Positions 1-9,086 of a stretch of 64,000 nucleotides of DNA are shown here, in pieces. A model generated the notes under the pieces. It ran no database searches. It was not told the origin of the DNA and saw nothing but the letters and a program-made list of their open reading frames with translations. The stretch comes from Skeletonema tropicum (taxonomy: Eukaryota; Bacillariophyta; Thalassiosirophyceae; Thalassiosirales; Thalassiosiraceae): assembly GCA_037178625.1 (NCBI GenBank), contig CM074132.1, forward strand, positions 496,001-560,000, read 5' to 3'. Position 1 is the first letter of the stretch, and every line of letters starts with the position of its first letter. A program made the translations under genes and the position numbers.

Positions 1-1195
1 TCCAGCTAAGAAGATTCCTCTGTTTGAAATCACATACTTCCCGACTTCAACCGCTAAAAATGACTTGCCCGTTCCTGATTTGCCGGATATTACTACCGAC
101 TCGCTTTCACCAACCGCTGACCGCCGGTAGGCATCGATAATAGTGGACAGCTCGGCTTTTCTACCGTAGAGGGTGCCATCAAATTTCAATCCAGTCGTTG
201 ATAAACTCCCCATATCCTGATCGTAGAGATAGATCGCAGGTTTATCAAGCATGAGCTGCAAGCCATCCCTCACATCTGATATAGATCGATACGCATCCTC
301 TCCCCTGTGTCTGTCATTTGCTTTATCCAACATATTGGAAATCACATCACACACAGATATCGGAACTCCTTTATCTTTCAGTGTCTCCACCGACATCGCA
401 CACATAATGCTCTTATTACTTGCCGATTCTTTCTTTCTTGGATTTTGACCGTGCAGGTGCAGTGACCCGTCAATGTCATCATTTCCCCAAAGATTATTGT
501 ATTCGTACTTGAAGATCATCCAGTGATGGCGGATCATCCATTGTGAACATATCACTGCCATTAATATCAACTCCGCTGAAGGCTTCTAGATCAATGGTCC
601 CGTCACCTTGATCAAAGGGGAGTGGATCCAAATCCAAGCTCTCTAACAATTCATTTGTCGTCCCAGTTTTAATTTGAGAGCCGTCAGCGACAGGTCTACT
701 CCTATCTCCTACTATTTGTTTTGGTTCAATCTCAGCAGGCCGTTCCCCCATTGAGAATATTTCATAAAAGACAATCCCGAGTGAATATAATATTCCGTTA
801 TTTCTTTCTTGTCCCGAATCATTACCATCAGTCGCATTGAACAATAAAGACGGCAATATTTCTGCTCGAATATTATTGCTATTGCTGTTGTCATCATTTT
901 TCGGCCTGACTGCAATGCTATTCATCCAATCTTCCGCGCCCGGCGAAGGTGTAAATTGTCGACAATCGCTATCTTCTTCGGCTTTGCAAATCTGATCAGC
1001 AAGTGAGGCGGCAATCTGCAGAGCTGAAAGTAAGTAATCATCGGGCAACGTTGTAATCGCGGCTTTCCCCCCAACTAAAGGCTGCTGTTCCTGTTCACCC
1101 AATATTATCGTTTTGAAGGAGCGAATCCACTCCGAGAGTGGTGTGCTCAGGCCAAAAAATAATGGACTTCTAATTGGACTGCTTATGTTAGACAT
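1..1195 (-). pseudogene. N-terminal part of kinase-like/AAA/TPR signalling protein, copy 1 (frameshifted, truncated by window edge)
   Basis: This is a close paralogue of the gene at 45153-50385 and runs in the same direction. Reading from about 1195 (ATG opening with MSNISSP) it encodes a Ser/Asp-rich N-terminus and a protein-kinase C-lobe-like motif (YSLGIVFYEIFSMGERP). The frame then stops at 494. Alignment to copy 2 shows one extra base near 505 (CAAGTACGAA against CAAGATGAA). Downstream of it the other frame stays open to base 1 and includes the Walker A motif SGKSGTGKS, complement about 61-90. It lacks most of the acidic AIDD repeat block present in copy 2. The AAA, TPR and C-terminal parts lie outside the window. 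Whether it is a pseudogene or carries a sequencing indel cannot be decided; the relationship to copy 2 is certain. Confidence 0.8.
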
Positions 1196-3225
1196 CGGAT
1201 CGGATGGACCCAAAATACAATTAGAGGTGCAGGTTATGCTTACGCCTTCGGCATGCTTACGCTTTACGTGAATGTTCAATCTTTTTCGTTTTACGTTTTA
1301 TGTAGTACTGAAGTGAAAGTAGGCCTTGAACTTTACATATTTCACAACATGAGGTATGTAAATGCGAAGATGATATATTCGCATGCAGGTATGCGAACGC
1401 TCTCTGTGTGCGTGTTTTTTCGTTTCTGTTCCATCGTATCATTATGTATTCAGTGTTCAGGTTAAGTTCTTCAACATATCTATTGACTATTGACTTTCTA
1501 CGATAACCTGTATTTGACCCATTCAAAGGTTACGGGGACGCTTGTTTTTAGGGGCTATCTGATACGATAAAAAAATAATGCAAGGGAGCCCCTTTGTGCT
1601 CTTTGTGCATTTATATTTTTTTTTTGAACTGGTACGCAATCCTTCACTCTTTGTTTTAGCAAATCAAGGCAATTACTGCATAAACCTCCTTGGTGCTCTA
1701 TGATGAAGATAAACCCTCCAGTGAGACTATTCCTTCGGTTTTAGGCCTTTCTATAACCTTCATTAAAACCGGAAGAATTGTCTCACCGGAGGGTTTTTGA
1801 ATTGGCCAAAATAGGCGACGAATTAGCTAGTAATTTGCTAGAGCAAGACAAAAAGTCGAACTTTGTGGTGCAATAAGCCGGTTTTAGACCCGTTTATACA
1901 TGTACTATAAGGTTTGGGTTATCTGTTTCGCATTATAATTACATGTTCGTCAGTGTAAATAACGTCTGTGGTGCTTTTATAACTCCTAGTTTTGCAACAT
2001 GCCTGATTCACACTCATCTTCGTTTGGCCTTGTTGTGCACCCCTCGATGCTGCATAGTTCGACCTTTCTCCGTGCCTTCAACTTCTTTGCCATTTGCCAG
2101 CTTCTGTGTTTTGTGCATCAGTTTCGCTTTTGTCACGGCAGCCAGAACGTATTGTTGTAGGGGCCGGGGCTCTTCGGATCAAAAATGAATCACTTCCTGT
2201 TCAGTGCAGAACGCCCACAACCAGCCAACCACCTCCACAACATCGACCAAAACAGATTCCTCATGCCCGTCAAATGGGCACACAATCATACTCTCACAAA
2301 ACAACATCAGACATTATCGGACAAGCAATCCACGTCTGAAAAGCAACCAAAGCCAACTACCACTACGGCGGCTCGTACAAAAGCCCAGACACATCCACCT
2401 AGATACTACACACAACTATTCGGGAGAGAAATCTGCTTCACAAGCGGTTCAGCCTAGACTCAAGGCCCTCTCTATCTACGGACAGGACTCTATCCTCTAC
2501 AACAAACACAATGGCCCATAGTCCCAATCAAACCATCCCAATCACTGTCTCCAAACACCCCCCGTCTCATTACTAAAATGTACAGATGAAACACAGTTGT
2601 CTACAGAAACACCTCTAATTCACCTAACAATTTCCTCATCGATAGACCTACTGCAAAACCCACGTACGTAACAAATAAATCTAAGAGACCGCACCCGCGA
2701 CCCAACATCTTGATTTTTGATCTTGAATCTATCGGAACTCTTGAAATCAATCATGTGGCATGCTCTAAGTAGTAGTATGCTCTTGACATCGCTGGAACTA
2801 ATTGCAGAGTACATAATACAATACTGTTGTCTACTGAATAAACAGCTTGGAGAGAGGTAAGAGATTATTATTCTGGCAGCGTCAGAGAAGAATTTGACGG
2901 CCGTTCTTTTTGTCGTGCCCTCGCTTGAGGGTTGGAGGAAATCCGATATCCGTGTTTGATTTTCGGTAGTTATCGGAGCAGCAGCTCTCACAGAAACCTC
3001 TCGGCATCATCATGATCCTATTACGTTTGCCAACATCATGGGTATTTGTTAGAGATTGTGTGCGATTCTTGGTAATTCCAAGATATTCCCTTCTCCTGTG
3101 AAGTGACAGATTATGCATGACGCTTCGTTCCGATCCTTCTACTTCTAACAAAAGCAATTGTTTGACGTCCTGACGATTTTTACAGACAAGGCAAGTTTGC
3201 GAAAGCAGTTCTAAAGGGAAGCAAA
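1196..3225. other. Intergenic region without convincing genes
   Basis: Only short, compositionally random ORFs occur here. The first 300 bases are the diverged 5' flank of copy 1. A hairpin-forming inverted repeat sits at 1711-1796. The last 150 bases are the presumed 5' leader of the gene at 3226. Confidence 0.5.
1711..1796. repeat. Imperfect inverted repeat (about 33-bp arms)
   Basis: The left arm starting AAACCCTCCAGTGAGAC (1711-1743) is matched by the reverse complement of 1763-1796, which reads AAACCCTCCGGTGAGAC. The arms differ at a few positions and are separated by about 20 bases. It could be a small foldback/MITE remnant or a cruciform-forming site. No ORF supports a gene here. Confidence 0.75.
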
Positions 3226-4515
3226 ATGGCCAATAAAGTTGTTGTAGGCGCCATTGCAGCCGGCATTGCTGGCTATACACTTACGGAAAAAATTAGGGAT
3301 TGGGAGGCCGAACGGGAGAGGGAAGAACGAGAGCAAGAAAAGCGTGATCAAGAGGAGGAATCTAAGCGTCGTCTGGAGGAACGATTGCGCAGGCAAGGTG
3401 ACAGAAATATGAATGGTGCTGCCAATGATATCATGATGGAGAGGGAATTCCAAAGGAAAGTCTTTTCGTATTTAGTTGATATGCTATTTGATCTCACGGT
3501 AAAAATTGGTGAGGGCGAAGGAGCAACACTTCATAATCGGAATCTCCAGATGTTGAATTTACCACTGATGAGCAATGAGTGCGGCGAAGAGGATCTCATG
3601 TTAGCTGCCGCTTTGGCACTGGGCGATTCTGCTGTTGTGGATAGAGTGATCTTTTCTTTCTCCAGGCAAAGGCTAGGCATTGGACTCAAGAAATTTTCGA
3701 AGAGATCGTTTATGAGCATTATCAAAGCTTTCAAGTCTCTCAAGGATCCAAATATTGATCACGCTGGTTTGACGAAATTCATAAGTGCTGGAGTTTATCA
3801 TCGCGGAATGAGGGGGGAGAAGCCTACTCTGCTAAAATATGAACATTCTCCTCCTTACTCCGACAACCTACGAAAATGGGGAGACAAGTTTGGCATATTT
3901 GTAAGTCGGGAATCATGGCTGCGGGAGAAATTAAATAAAAAGACGAAAGATTCCCGTGTGACATTCGATTTTGACAAAGGTGCTCGATACGGACCTGGAA
4001 ATGACGGGTTGATTCTGAGTAACTTCCGAGGTGCTTTTGACGTACCTTTGATTATCAAAAGGGACGGTTTGTTCTATAATTTTGAAACAATTCGCTTGTT
4101 GCAAAGCAAGGTTGCTCGTGCCCGTCATAAAAGATGCACTCCTGATTTGGACGCCATTGCACATGCATTTGCTTCAAAGATTGTTGCTGGGATGGCTAAT
4201 GTAGCGGCCAAGCGGCTCTCACGACTTCTGAAGCAGAGGCGCGATTGTGAAGAGGGAATTTCTCTTGAACATATTTCCATCTATGCTGGTAAAGGCAGTG
4301 ACTTGCTAAAGAACCTCTCTGAAGCTGATATGAACATGATTAGTGGACAGAAGGAAATGATCGAATCTACTCTGAACAATACGCTGCTGAAAAGTGTGCC
4401 ACCCCCAGATGCAACAGATCTAGAGGAGGGAGAGTCGCCACAGGAAAAGCTCCACGCTGAAGTTTCGGCATTTGTGGGTGCATACATTCAAGCTCGTCAA
4501 TCTATCATATTGTGA
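3226..4515 (+). CDS. Uncharacterised 429-aa protein with N-terminal hydrophobic segment and charged helix
   Basis: No family recognised. The protein starts with a short Gly/Ala hydrophobic stretch (VVVGAIAAGIAGYTL, residues 5-19). A strongly charged Glu/Arg helix (about 25-60) follows, then a mixed alpha-helical body without obvious motifs. The ATG at 3226 follows a 5' region with stops and is the first Met of the frame. The end is suspicious: the next plus-strand frame opens at 4472 inside it, and a third at 5364 overlaps that one. The three may be one gene broken by indels or unrecognised splicing. A membrane-anchored coiled-coil protein is the most that can be said. Confidence 0.6.
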   Translation: MANKVVVGAIAAGIAGYTLTEKIRDWEAEREREEREQEKRDQEEESKRRLEERLRRQGDRNMNGAANDIMMEREFQRKVFSYLVDMLFDLTVKIGEGEGATLHNRNLQMLNLPLMSNECGEEDLMLAAALALGDSAVVDRVIFSFSRQRLGIGLKKFSKRSFMSIIKAFKSLKDPNIDHAGLTKFISAGVYHRGMRGEKPTLLKYEHSPPYSDNLRKWGDKFGIFVSRESWLREKLNKKTKDSRVTFDFDKGARYGPGNDGLILSNFRGAFDVPLIIKRDGLFYNFETIRLLQSKVARARHKRCTPDLDAIAHAFASKIVAGMANVAAKRLSRLLKQRRDCEEGISLEHISIYAGKGSDLLKNLSEADMNMISGQKEMIESTLNNTLLKSVPPPDATDLEEGESPQEKLHAEVSAFVGAYIQARQSIIL

Positions 4516-4618
4516 AGTCCCGCTACTCTCAGGGAGACCGCCGTCAGAATTTGTCCCCAACTACAGTGTCTTTGGAGAAGTTACGCAGCAAAAGGACTGC
4601 TTTTGGAGGGGTAATGCC

Positions 4619-5410
4619 ATGATGAATTGCAGTGTTCGAAACATACAAATCAAGGATGAGAGAGAAAGGCTTGCCCGTTCCAGAGAGCTCGTTGCTCCTG
4701 GAAGGTCCTACTCCATCTTGTTCATCATTTCTACTTGGGCGTTTCTCTTTTGGCTGTCCGTGGCAGCAACAAAACAAGTTCTACAGAACTTGATTTTTCT
4801 CTGTATCATGAATCTGGCGCTTAGTCTGTGGGCTTTGATTGAGTCATGTAGGATGCTTGGTAGAATGTTCAGAATCCCTGCTTCTAGCTCTCACTGGCAA
4901 TACCTATTTAAAGTAGCATCGTACTGCACGGAATTTATCCAACGTCGAATTGCTGCAAAGCTCGGCAAGCCTTCTCCGTTCCATCAGCGAAAAAGTAAAT
5001 TGGGAGAGCAATGCGAATCACAGTACAGAGTGTGGAAAATGAGAATTGCAAAACGAGATTTTCAGGCTGCATTGAAGAGGAAGCGTATCACGAACAGAGA
5101 ATCTGTCCTCCTCCTGACTGCGATGGCAGATAGTTATTACGAAACAGAGGAGGAAGAAGTAATTACGGGTGTATTCCGAGCTGAGCTCAACGAAGTGGAG
5201 GAATTCTTGAAGCTTCAAGTCGAGGAGGGATCATCCTCTACCGAGGTAGCACTATCTCCAGACGATGCAATCAAGAATTACTTGGACCTGACTAGTGACG
5301 AGACTGACATGGAACGCTCGCCACTTGCGCAGCTATGTGACTTGAGTTCAACAATCGAAGAATGTGTCTTATTTTCAGGAGGGAGACCGTGTTGTAGTGA
5401 AGTTTGGTGA
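4619..5410 (+). CDS. Uncharacterised two-TM membrane protein
   Basis: The frame is open from 4472, but the first 49 codons overlap the preceding gene, so I prefer the ATG pair at 4619/4622. The product (about 263 aa) has two hydrophobic segments: one around ILFIISTWAFLFWLSVAA and one around LIFLCIMNLALSLWALI. A basic region and an acidic C-terminal third follow. No known domain recognised. Its last 47 bases overlap the start of the next frame. The sequence TTATTTTCAG just before 5380 is a good splice acceptor, so this frame and the next could be exons of one transcript. The gene boundaries are uncertain. Confidence 0.45.
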   Translation: MMNCSVRNIQIKDERERLARSRELVAPGRSYSILFIISTWAFLFWLSVAATKQVLQNLIFLCIMNLALSLWALIESCRMLGRMFRIPASSSHWQYLFKVASYCTEFIQRRIAAKLGKPSPFHQRKSKLGEQCESQYRVWKMRIAKRDFQAALKRKRITNRESVLLLTAMADSYYETEEEEVITGVFRAELNEVEEFLKLQVEEGSSSTEVALSPDDAIKNYLDLTSDETDMERSPLAQLCDLSSTIEECVLFSGGRPCCSEVW

Positions 5411-6074
5411 AGAGGAAGTAGATGAACACCGGCGACGACATCTTACTGCATCGGTTGTGTTCACCACTGCTAGCAGCGTCTTTGTCCACTTTGACGGCGA
5501 ACCGGCCGAGACACCCGTTGCAGTTCCAACACATCTATGTTCTATTCTTGTTGAGACTTTGCCTGCCATCGAGGAAGCCCAGACTCCTCTGCTGACGGAC
5601 ACATGCGCGAAGGAAGCCTCACTGTCTGCTAAATCTGATGATGAAAGCGAAAATGGAAGTGCTATCACAGAAAGTGAGGAGCCATCGAATGTCCTAGGGG
5701 TGCAAAAGAGAGCTCGAACAGTTGAGGAGGCCCTCGTCGATGGAGGGTGGGTGCTGACCAGGGCTAAGAAGCATATCAAGTATTCTCGTAGAGTGAAGCT
5801 TACGAAGGATGGTCCGTCTCAGAAGCAAACTGTCACTCTCTCAAAGACAGCAAGTGACTGGCGCGCTGAAAAGAATGCGTTGTCTTTGCTCCGTCGTCTC
5901 AATGACAATGGTGAGGTTGTAGATGAATCTGCAGGCTCGGTCGGTGGAGAGGTTGCCACTTGCAGGGAGTGTAAAGAGGAGAAACCGGAGTCCTCTTTCT
6001 CCAAAACACAATGGAGGAAAGGTCCACGCAGCAAGAAGTGCAAGGATTGTTTGAATAGAGTGGAACAAGGTTGA
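5364..6074 (+). CDS. Protein with Tudor/SH3-like N-terminus and C-terminal Stc1-like cysteine motif
   Basis: The 236-aa frame begins with a beta-rich stretch (EGDRVVVKFGEEE ... SSVFVHFDGEPAETPVAV, about residues 6-55) that resembles a Tudor/SH3-like barrel. The middle is disordered and acidic, followed by a basic segment. The C-terminus has C-x2-C (TCRECKEEKP), an FSKTQW motif and a second C-x2-C (KKCKDCL). This matches the pattern I know from Stc1-type zinc domains, which in fission yeast link RNAi to histone methylation. The domain resemblance is by motif only. The initiating ATG may be internal, because a splice acceptor-like TTTTCAG lies directly before the conserved EGDR. Confidence 0.5.
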   Translation: MSYFQEGDRVVVKFGEEEVDEHRRRHLTASVVFTTASSVFVHFDGEPAETPVAVPTHLCSILVETLPAIEEAQTPLLTDTCAKEASLSAKSDDESENGSAITESEEPSNVLGVQKRARTVEEALVDGGWVLTRAKKHIKYSRRVKLTKDGPSQKQTVTLSKTASDWRAEKNALSLLRRLNDNGEVVDESAGSVGGEVATCRECKEEKPESSFSKTQWRKGPRSKKCKDCLNRVEQG

Positions 6075-6289
6075 TATGAAAATAGATTGGATTGTAGGGA
6101 CGTGATATGCCACGATTGTATTGGTTTTAGCGACGCACGTCTGTGAACTCCATAAAAGATTTTGATACATGAAACGAGTAGAAGAAGCGAGAGGAAACAA
6201 AAGCTGCATTATATTTCGTCTCTGGCTCTCTCCAGAGCAACGACAATATTAACTACTTCATCTCTTTCCTTGCCCCATACCTCATTCAA

Positions 6290-7236
6290 TCTCCTCCTTT
6301 GACGACATCGTGTGTACACCCATCAATGCTGCGCATTTTGACTTTGCGCTTTGCAATGCGCCTAGTGCAAATTCTTTCGCAGCATTATTTGTGCACCTGT
6401 CACCGCTGCATGGTTTGCCCTTTGCCCCATGCCTCTTCACTCTCCTCTTCGTTCGACATAATTAGTACATCAATCAATGCTGCATGGTCATGGTTTATGG
6501 TTTGGCCTTTACCTTCACCTTTGCTCCATGCCTCTTGCACACTCCTCCTTTGAAGACACGATTTGTACATCCTTCGATGCTGCATCGTTTGATCTTTGCA
6601 CCGTGTCTAATGCACACTCCTCCGTTTTGAACATAGTTTGTGCATCCTTTACTACTGCATAGTTTTGCGTTTGCCCCATGCCTCCTGCAGACTCCTCCAC
6701 GGACGACATTGTTTGTGCATCCATCGACGCTGCAATGTTTGACCTTTGCTCCATGCCGAATGCAAACTCCCCCTTTAATTGCATTGTTCGAACAACCTTC
6801 GCTGCTACATTGCTTGACCTTTGCTCCATGTACATACTCCTCCTCGTTGGACATAATTTGTGCCTCCATCAGCAGAGCATTCTTCTGCGCTTCTTCCTAG
6901 CATGTTTGCGCCTCTTCGACTAGCAACTCTGGTTGCTGCCTCCTTTCCTCCATACTCTTCCTTAGACGGACGTCGCTTTCTCTTAGCTGACTTTGCTTCT
7001 ACAAAAGCTGACAGAGACGAACCGTCTCTTGGTATAGCAGCTGCTGCAGCACGGTGAGATGAAGTTGCTCTTCGACGCTTCGATGTAGATGAGCTTTTCT
7101 TACTCTTCTTCACTGCAGCTGCCGCTTCTTTCTTTCTAAGCTGGCTCTCCCTGTAAATAAGAGCACCGATATCATCCTCCTCACTGGTCTCGGATGAAGC
7201 TGCATGTGATAGTTTGCGTTGCCTGGTTGACACCAT
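6290..7236 (-). pseudogene. Zinc-knuckle (WRKY19-like) repeat protein, decayed copy
   Basis: The start MVSTRQRKLS at 7236 and the block DIGALIYRESQLRKKEAAAA match the intact gene at 19452-20513. A basic Ser/Lys linker with PRDGSS and FVEAKSAKRKR follows. The repeats have the form C-S-x2-G-C-T-N...GGVC-x-RHGAK. The first repeat has Cys changed to Gly. A deletion of about 5 bases near 6832 (relative to the usual TGTATTAGACAT) shifts the frame. Four clean repeats continue in the new frame to 6495, and further degraded repeat DNA is visible down to about 6290. Each repeat probably binds one zinc ion through its Cys/His residues. The protein is likely non-functional as sequenced. Confidence 0.8.
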
Positions 7237-8148
7237 GGTTGATGGCTTTGCTTCGGTTAACTTTAGACTGCTGTCAAGGAATTCTGTTGTCTAGAGGAAT
7301 TGAAGAGGATCTGGCGCTGTAACACACTTCTCGATGGTAGTTCAGCTTGCTAGCTTGTTGGCAACTGCTTATTAGCTAACTATTTTGAGGCAACATGCGG
7401 CTGTCTTGAGAAGTCAATGATGTGTGTTGGCGTTGAGTAGATATTGAGTATTGATGTTGGGAAGATAGATAAAGGTATAATGTAATAGGGGTCGGCATTC
7501 TTTTGGCCCGGCCGGCTACGGCCGGCCGGCGGGCCACAAGCCACAAAAAACCAATGACAGCTGTTCACTAACTTAGCCAACATGACGTGGTGTGTACGTC
7601 ATCTACGACAATTTCCATTTCCACGGAGGAATTTCTACAAAATCCGTTTTGAGCGTTGCTTCAACGTTTGAAAAAATTAAATTTTTTTGTAAAAAAAGGG
7701 AGAGGAACAAACGTCAATGTCAATGCATTGCTTGGCTCGCTGCGCTGATCGATGCAGAATGCAGATGCATGACACAGCTGATTGAATATCTTTTCGAAGA
7801 GGTGCAAAGTGTGCATCATCATTATTGTGATTATTCGGATTGCCGGCTCATTATTCAAAGACGTGCACGAGATACACAACTTGTGTCGACAAATTTTGCA
7901 AAGAATAGAGGAGCCCACATCATCTATCTGCAATCAAGCTTCAGCTACGTCAGCAAATACGCAGCTTCCTTTGCAGATATATTGACGACATCGATTCAAA
8001 TAGACGAGATTATATTAGAACAGCATTCCACAAATTCACTTGTGACGAAATAAATTCAAAGCAGTCAACTATCGTTTCGACCACAAGGCTCCATCAATAA
8101 TTCATCTCCGAGCACATCAAACAGTTAAATAATTCATCACCTAGCAAA
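7237..8148. other. Intergenic region with GC-rich palindrome
   Basis: No supported gene; the 153-aa frame at 7592-8053 has no protein-like composition. A GC-rich palindromic stretch (GGCCGGCTACGGCCGGCC) lies at about 7508-7530. The 5' leader of the next gene ends at 8148. Confidence 0.5.
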
Positions 8149-9063
8149 ATGGCTGGATTCAAAGGCCGAGTGGCCCGGATGCTCCTCAACTTCCTCGACG
8201 AGCACGGCAACTACCGTGAAGGACTCGAGGAGGCTGCCGCACGAGCCGCTGCGGCCGAGGCGAATTCATTATTGGCTCGACAGGAGAAGCGTGGGAGGAA
8301 GAAGGGTCGACGATCACGAAATAAAAAGAAGGGTATTGATAATAATGAAGATAATGATGATAACGACTCAGGAGACGAAGGGGAGGAGGATGTCGAAGAG
8401 GAATTACCAACACTACCATCCACCCCCACCACCACTAACAATCAATACGTCCTCCCAGAAGACCCCTACGAACAAATTCAATTCTACTTCCAAACCTTTA
8501 AAACACGAACCACCTCCCAACTCCAAGAACAATTACACTCCTATCAAACATCGACTGCGCATTGGATACATGGGGAACTTCATCACGATCAACATGTATC
8601 GACTACCTCGGCGATTATTCTGATGATTACATTGGTTAGTTTCATAGGAAGAAGGAGGGCACGGACCTACGGGATGTGGAAGCGTATTCATGCCATATTG
8701 GGTAAAAAGTTTGAATGGAGGAGTTATCTCCACTCCAATTTCATTCGTGGTGTGGTATTCTATCAATTGTCAAGTGAGTCGATCCCAATATTGGAAAAGT
8801 TACGTATAAAAGCTGCCAAGGCGGAAGAGGTGGCATTGGCGTCGATGAGACCGTATCAGCGTAAAAAGTATCAGAGGTTTAATCGGATGGAGGTTTGGGG
8901 GGAGAGGGTGGTGATGAGTGTGTTGTTTGTGGGGATGGTGTTGAGTGGGATGACGGTTTGTATGAGTTTGTATAATTTGATGGTGGGGAGTGGTATGGTG
9001 ATTTCGATTGGGGGATTATACCATTGGTCCATTTGGTGGTGGTTTGGAAGTAAAGGCGGATGA
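8149..9063 (+). CDS. Membrane protein with C-terminal transmembrane segments
   Basis: The 304-aa product has a charged, disordered N-terminal half with a basic run (KKGRRSRNKKKG), then an acidic run and a Thr/Pro linker. One hydrophobic segment lies near residue 155 (SAIILMITLVSFIG). Two more lie near the C-terminus (VVMSVLFVGMVLSGMTVCMSL and a Trp-rich stretch). The ATG at 8149 is preceded by a typical A-rich leader (CACCTAGCAAAATGG). The frame stops only 23 bases before another plus-strand frame whose first 125 residues are also acidic and then hydrophobic. The two may be one gene with a frame break near 9060. Family unknown. Confidence 0.65.
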   Translation: MAGFKGRVARMLLNFLDEHGNYREGLEEAAARAAAAEANSLLARQEKRGRKKGRRSRNKKKGIDNNEDNDDNDSGDEGEEDVEEELPTLPSTPTTTNNQYVLPEDPYEQIQFYFQTFKTRTTSQLQEQLHSYQTSTAHWIHGELHHDQHVSTTSAIILMITLVSFIGRRRARTYGMWKRIHAILGKKFEWRSYLHSNFIRGVVFYQLSSESIPILEKLRIKAAKAEEVALASMRPYQRKKYQRFNRMEVWGERVVMSVLFVGMVLSGMTVCMSLYNLMVGSGMVISIGGLYHWSIWWWFGSKGG

Positions 9064-9086
9064 GGAGGATGCAATGACAATGACTG

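Noticed and set aside
2094..2521. Overlapping short frames rich in His, Thr and Pro
   Set aside because: They overlap each other in all frames with no family resemblance; typical chance frames.
4520..5395. Similar TCAGGGAGACCG / TCAGGAGGGAGACCG strings as a repeated splice or frameshift signal
   Set aside because: The match is short and could be chance; no consistent pair of donors was found.
7505..7535. GC-rich palindrome as a transcription terminator
   Set aside because: Bacterial-type terminators are not expected here and no gene ends next to it.
7592..8053. 153-aa plus-strand frame
   Set aside because: Composition is not protein-like, no motif, no splice or start context; overlaps a low-complexity AT-rich stretch.
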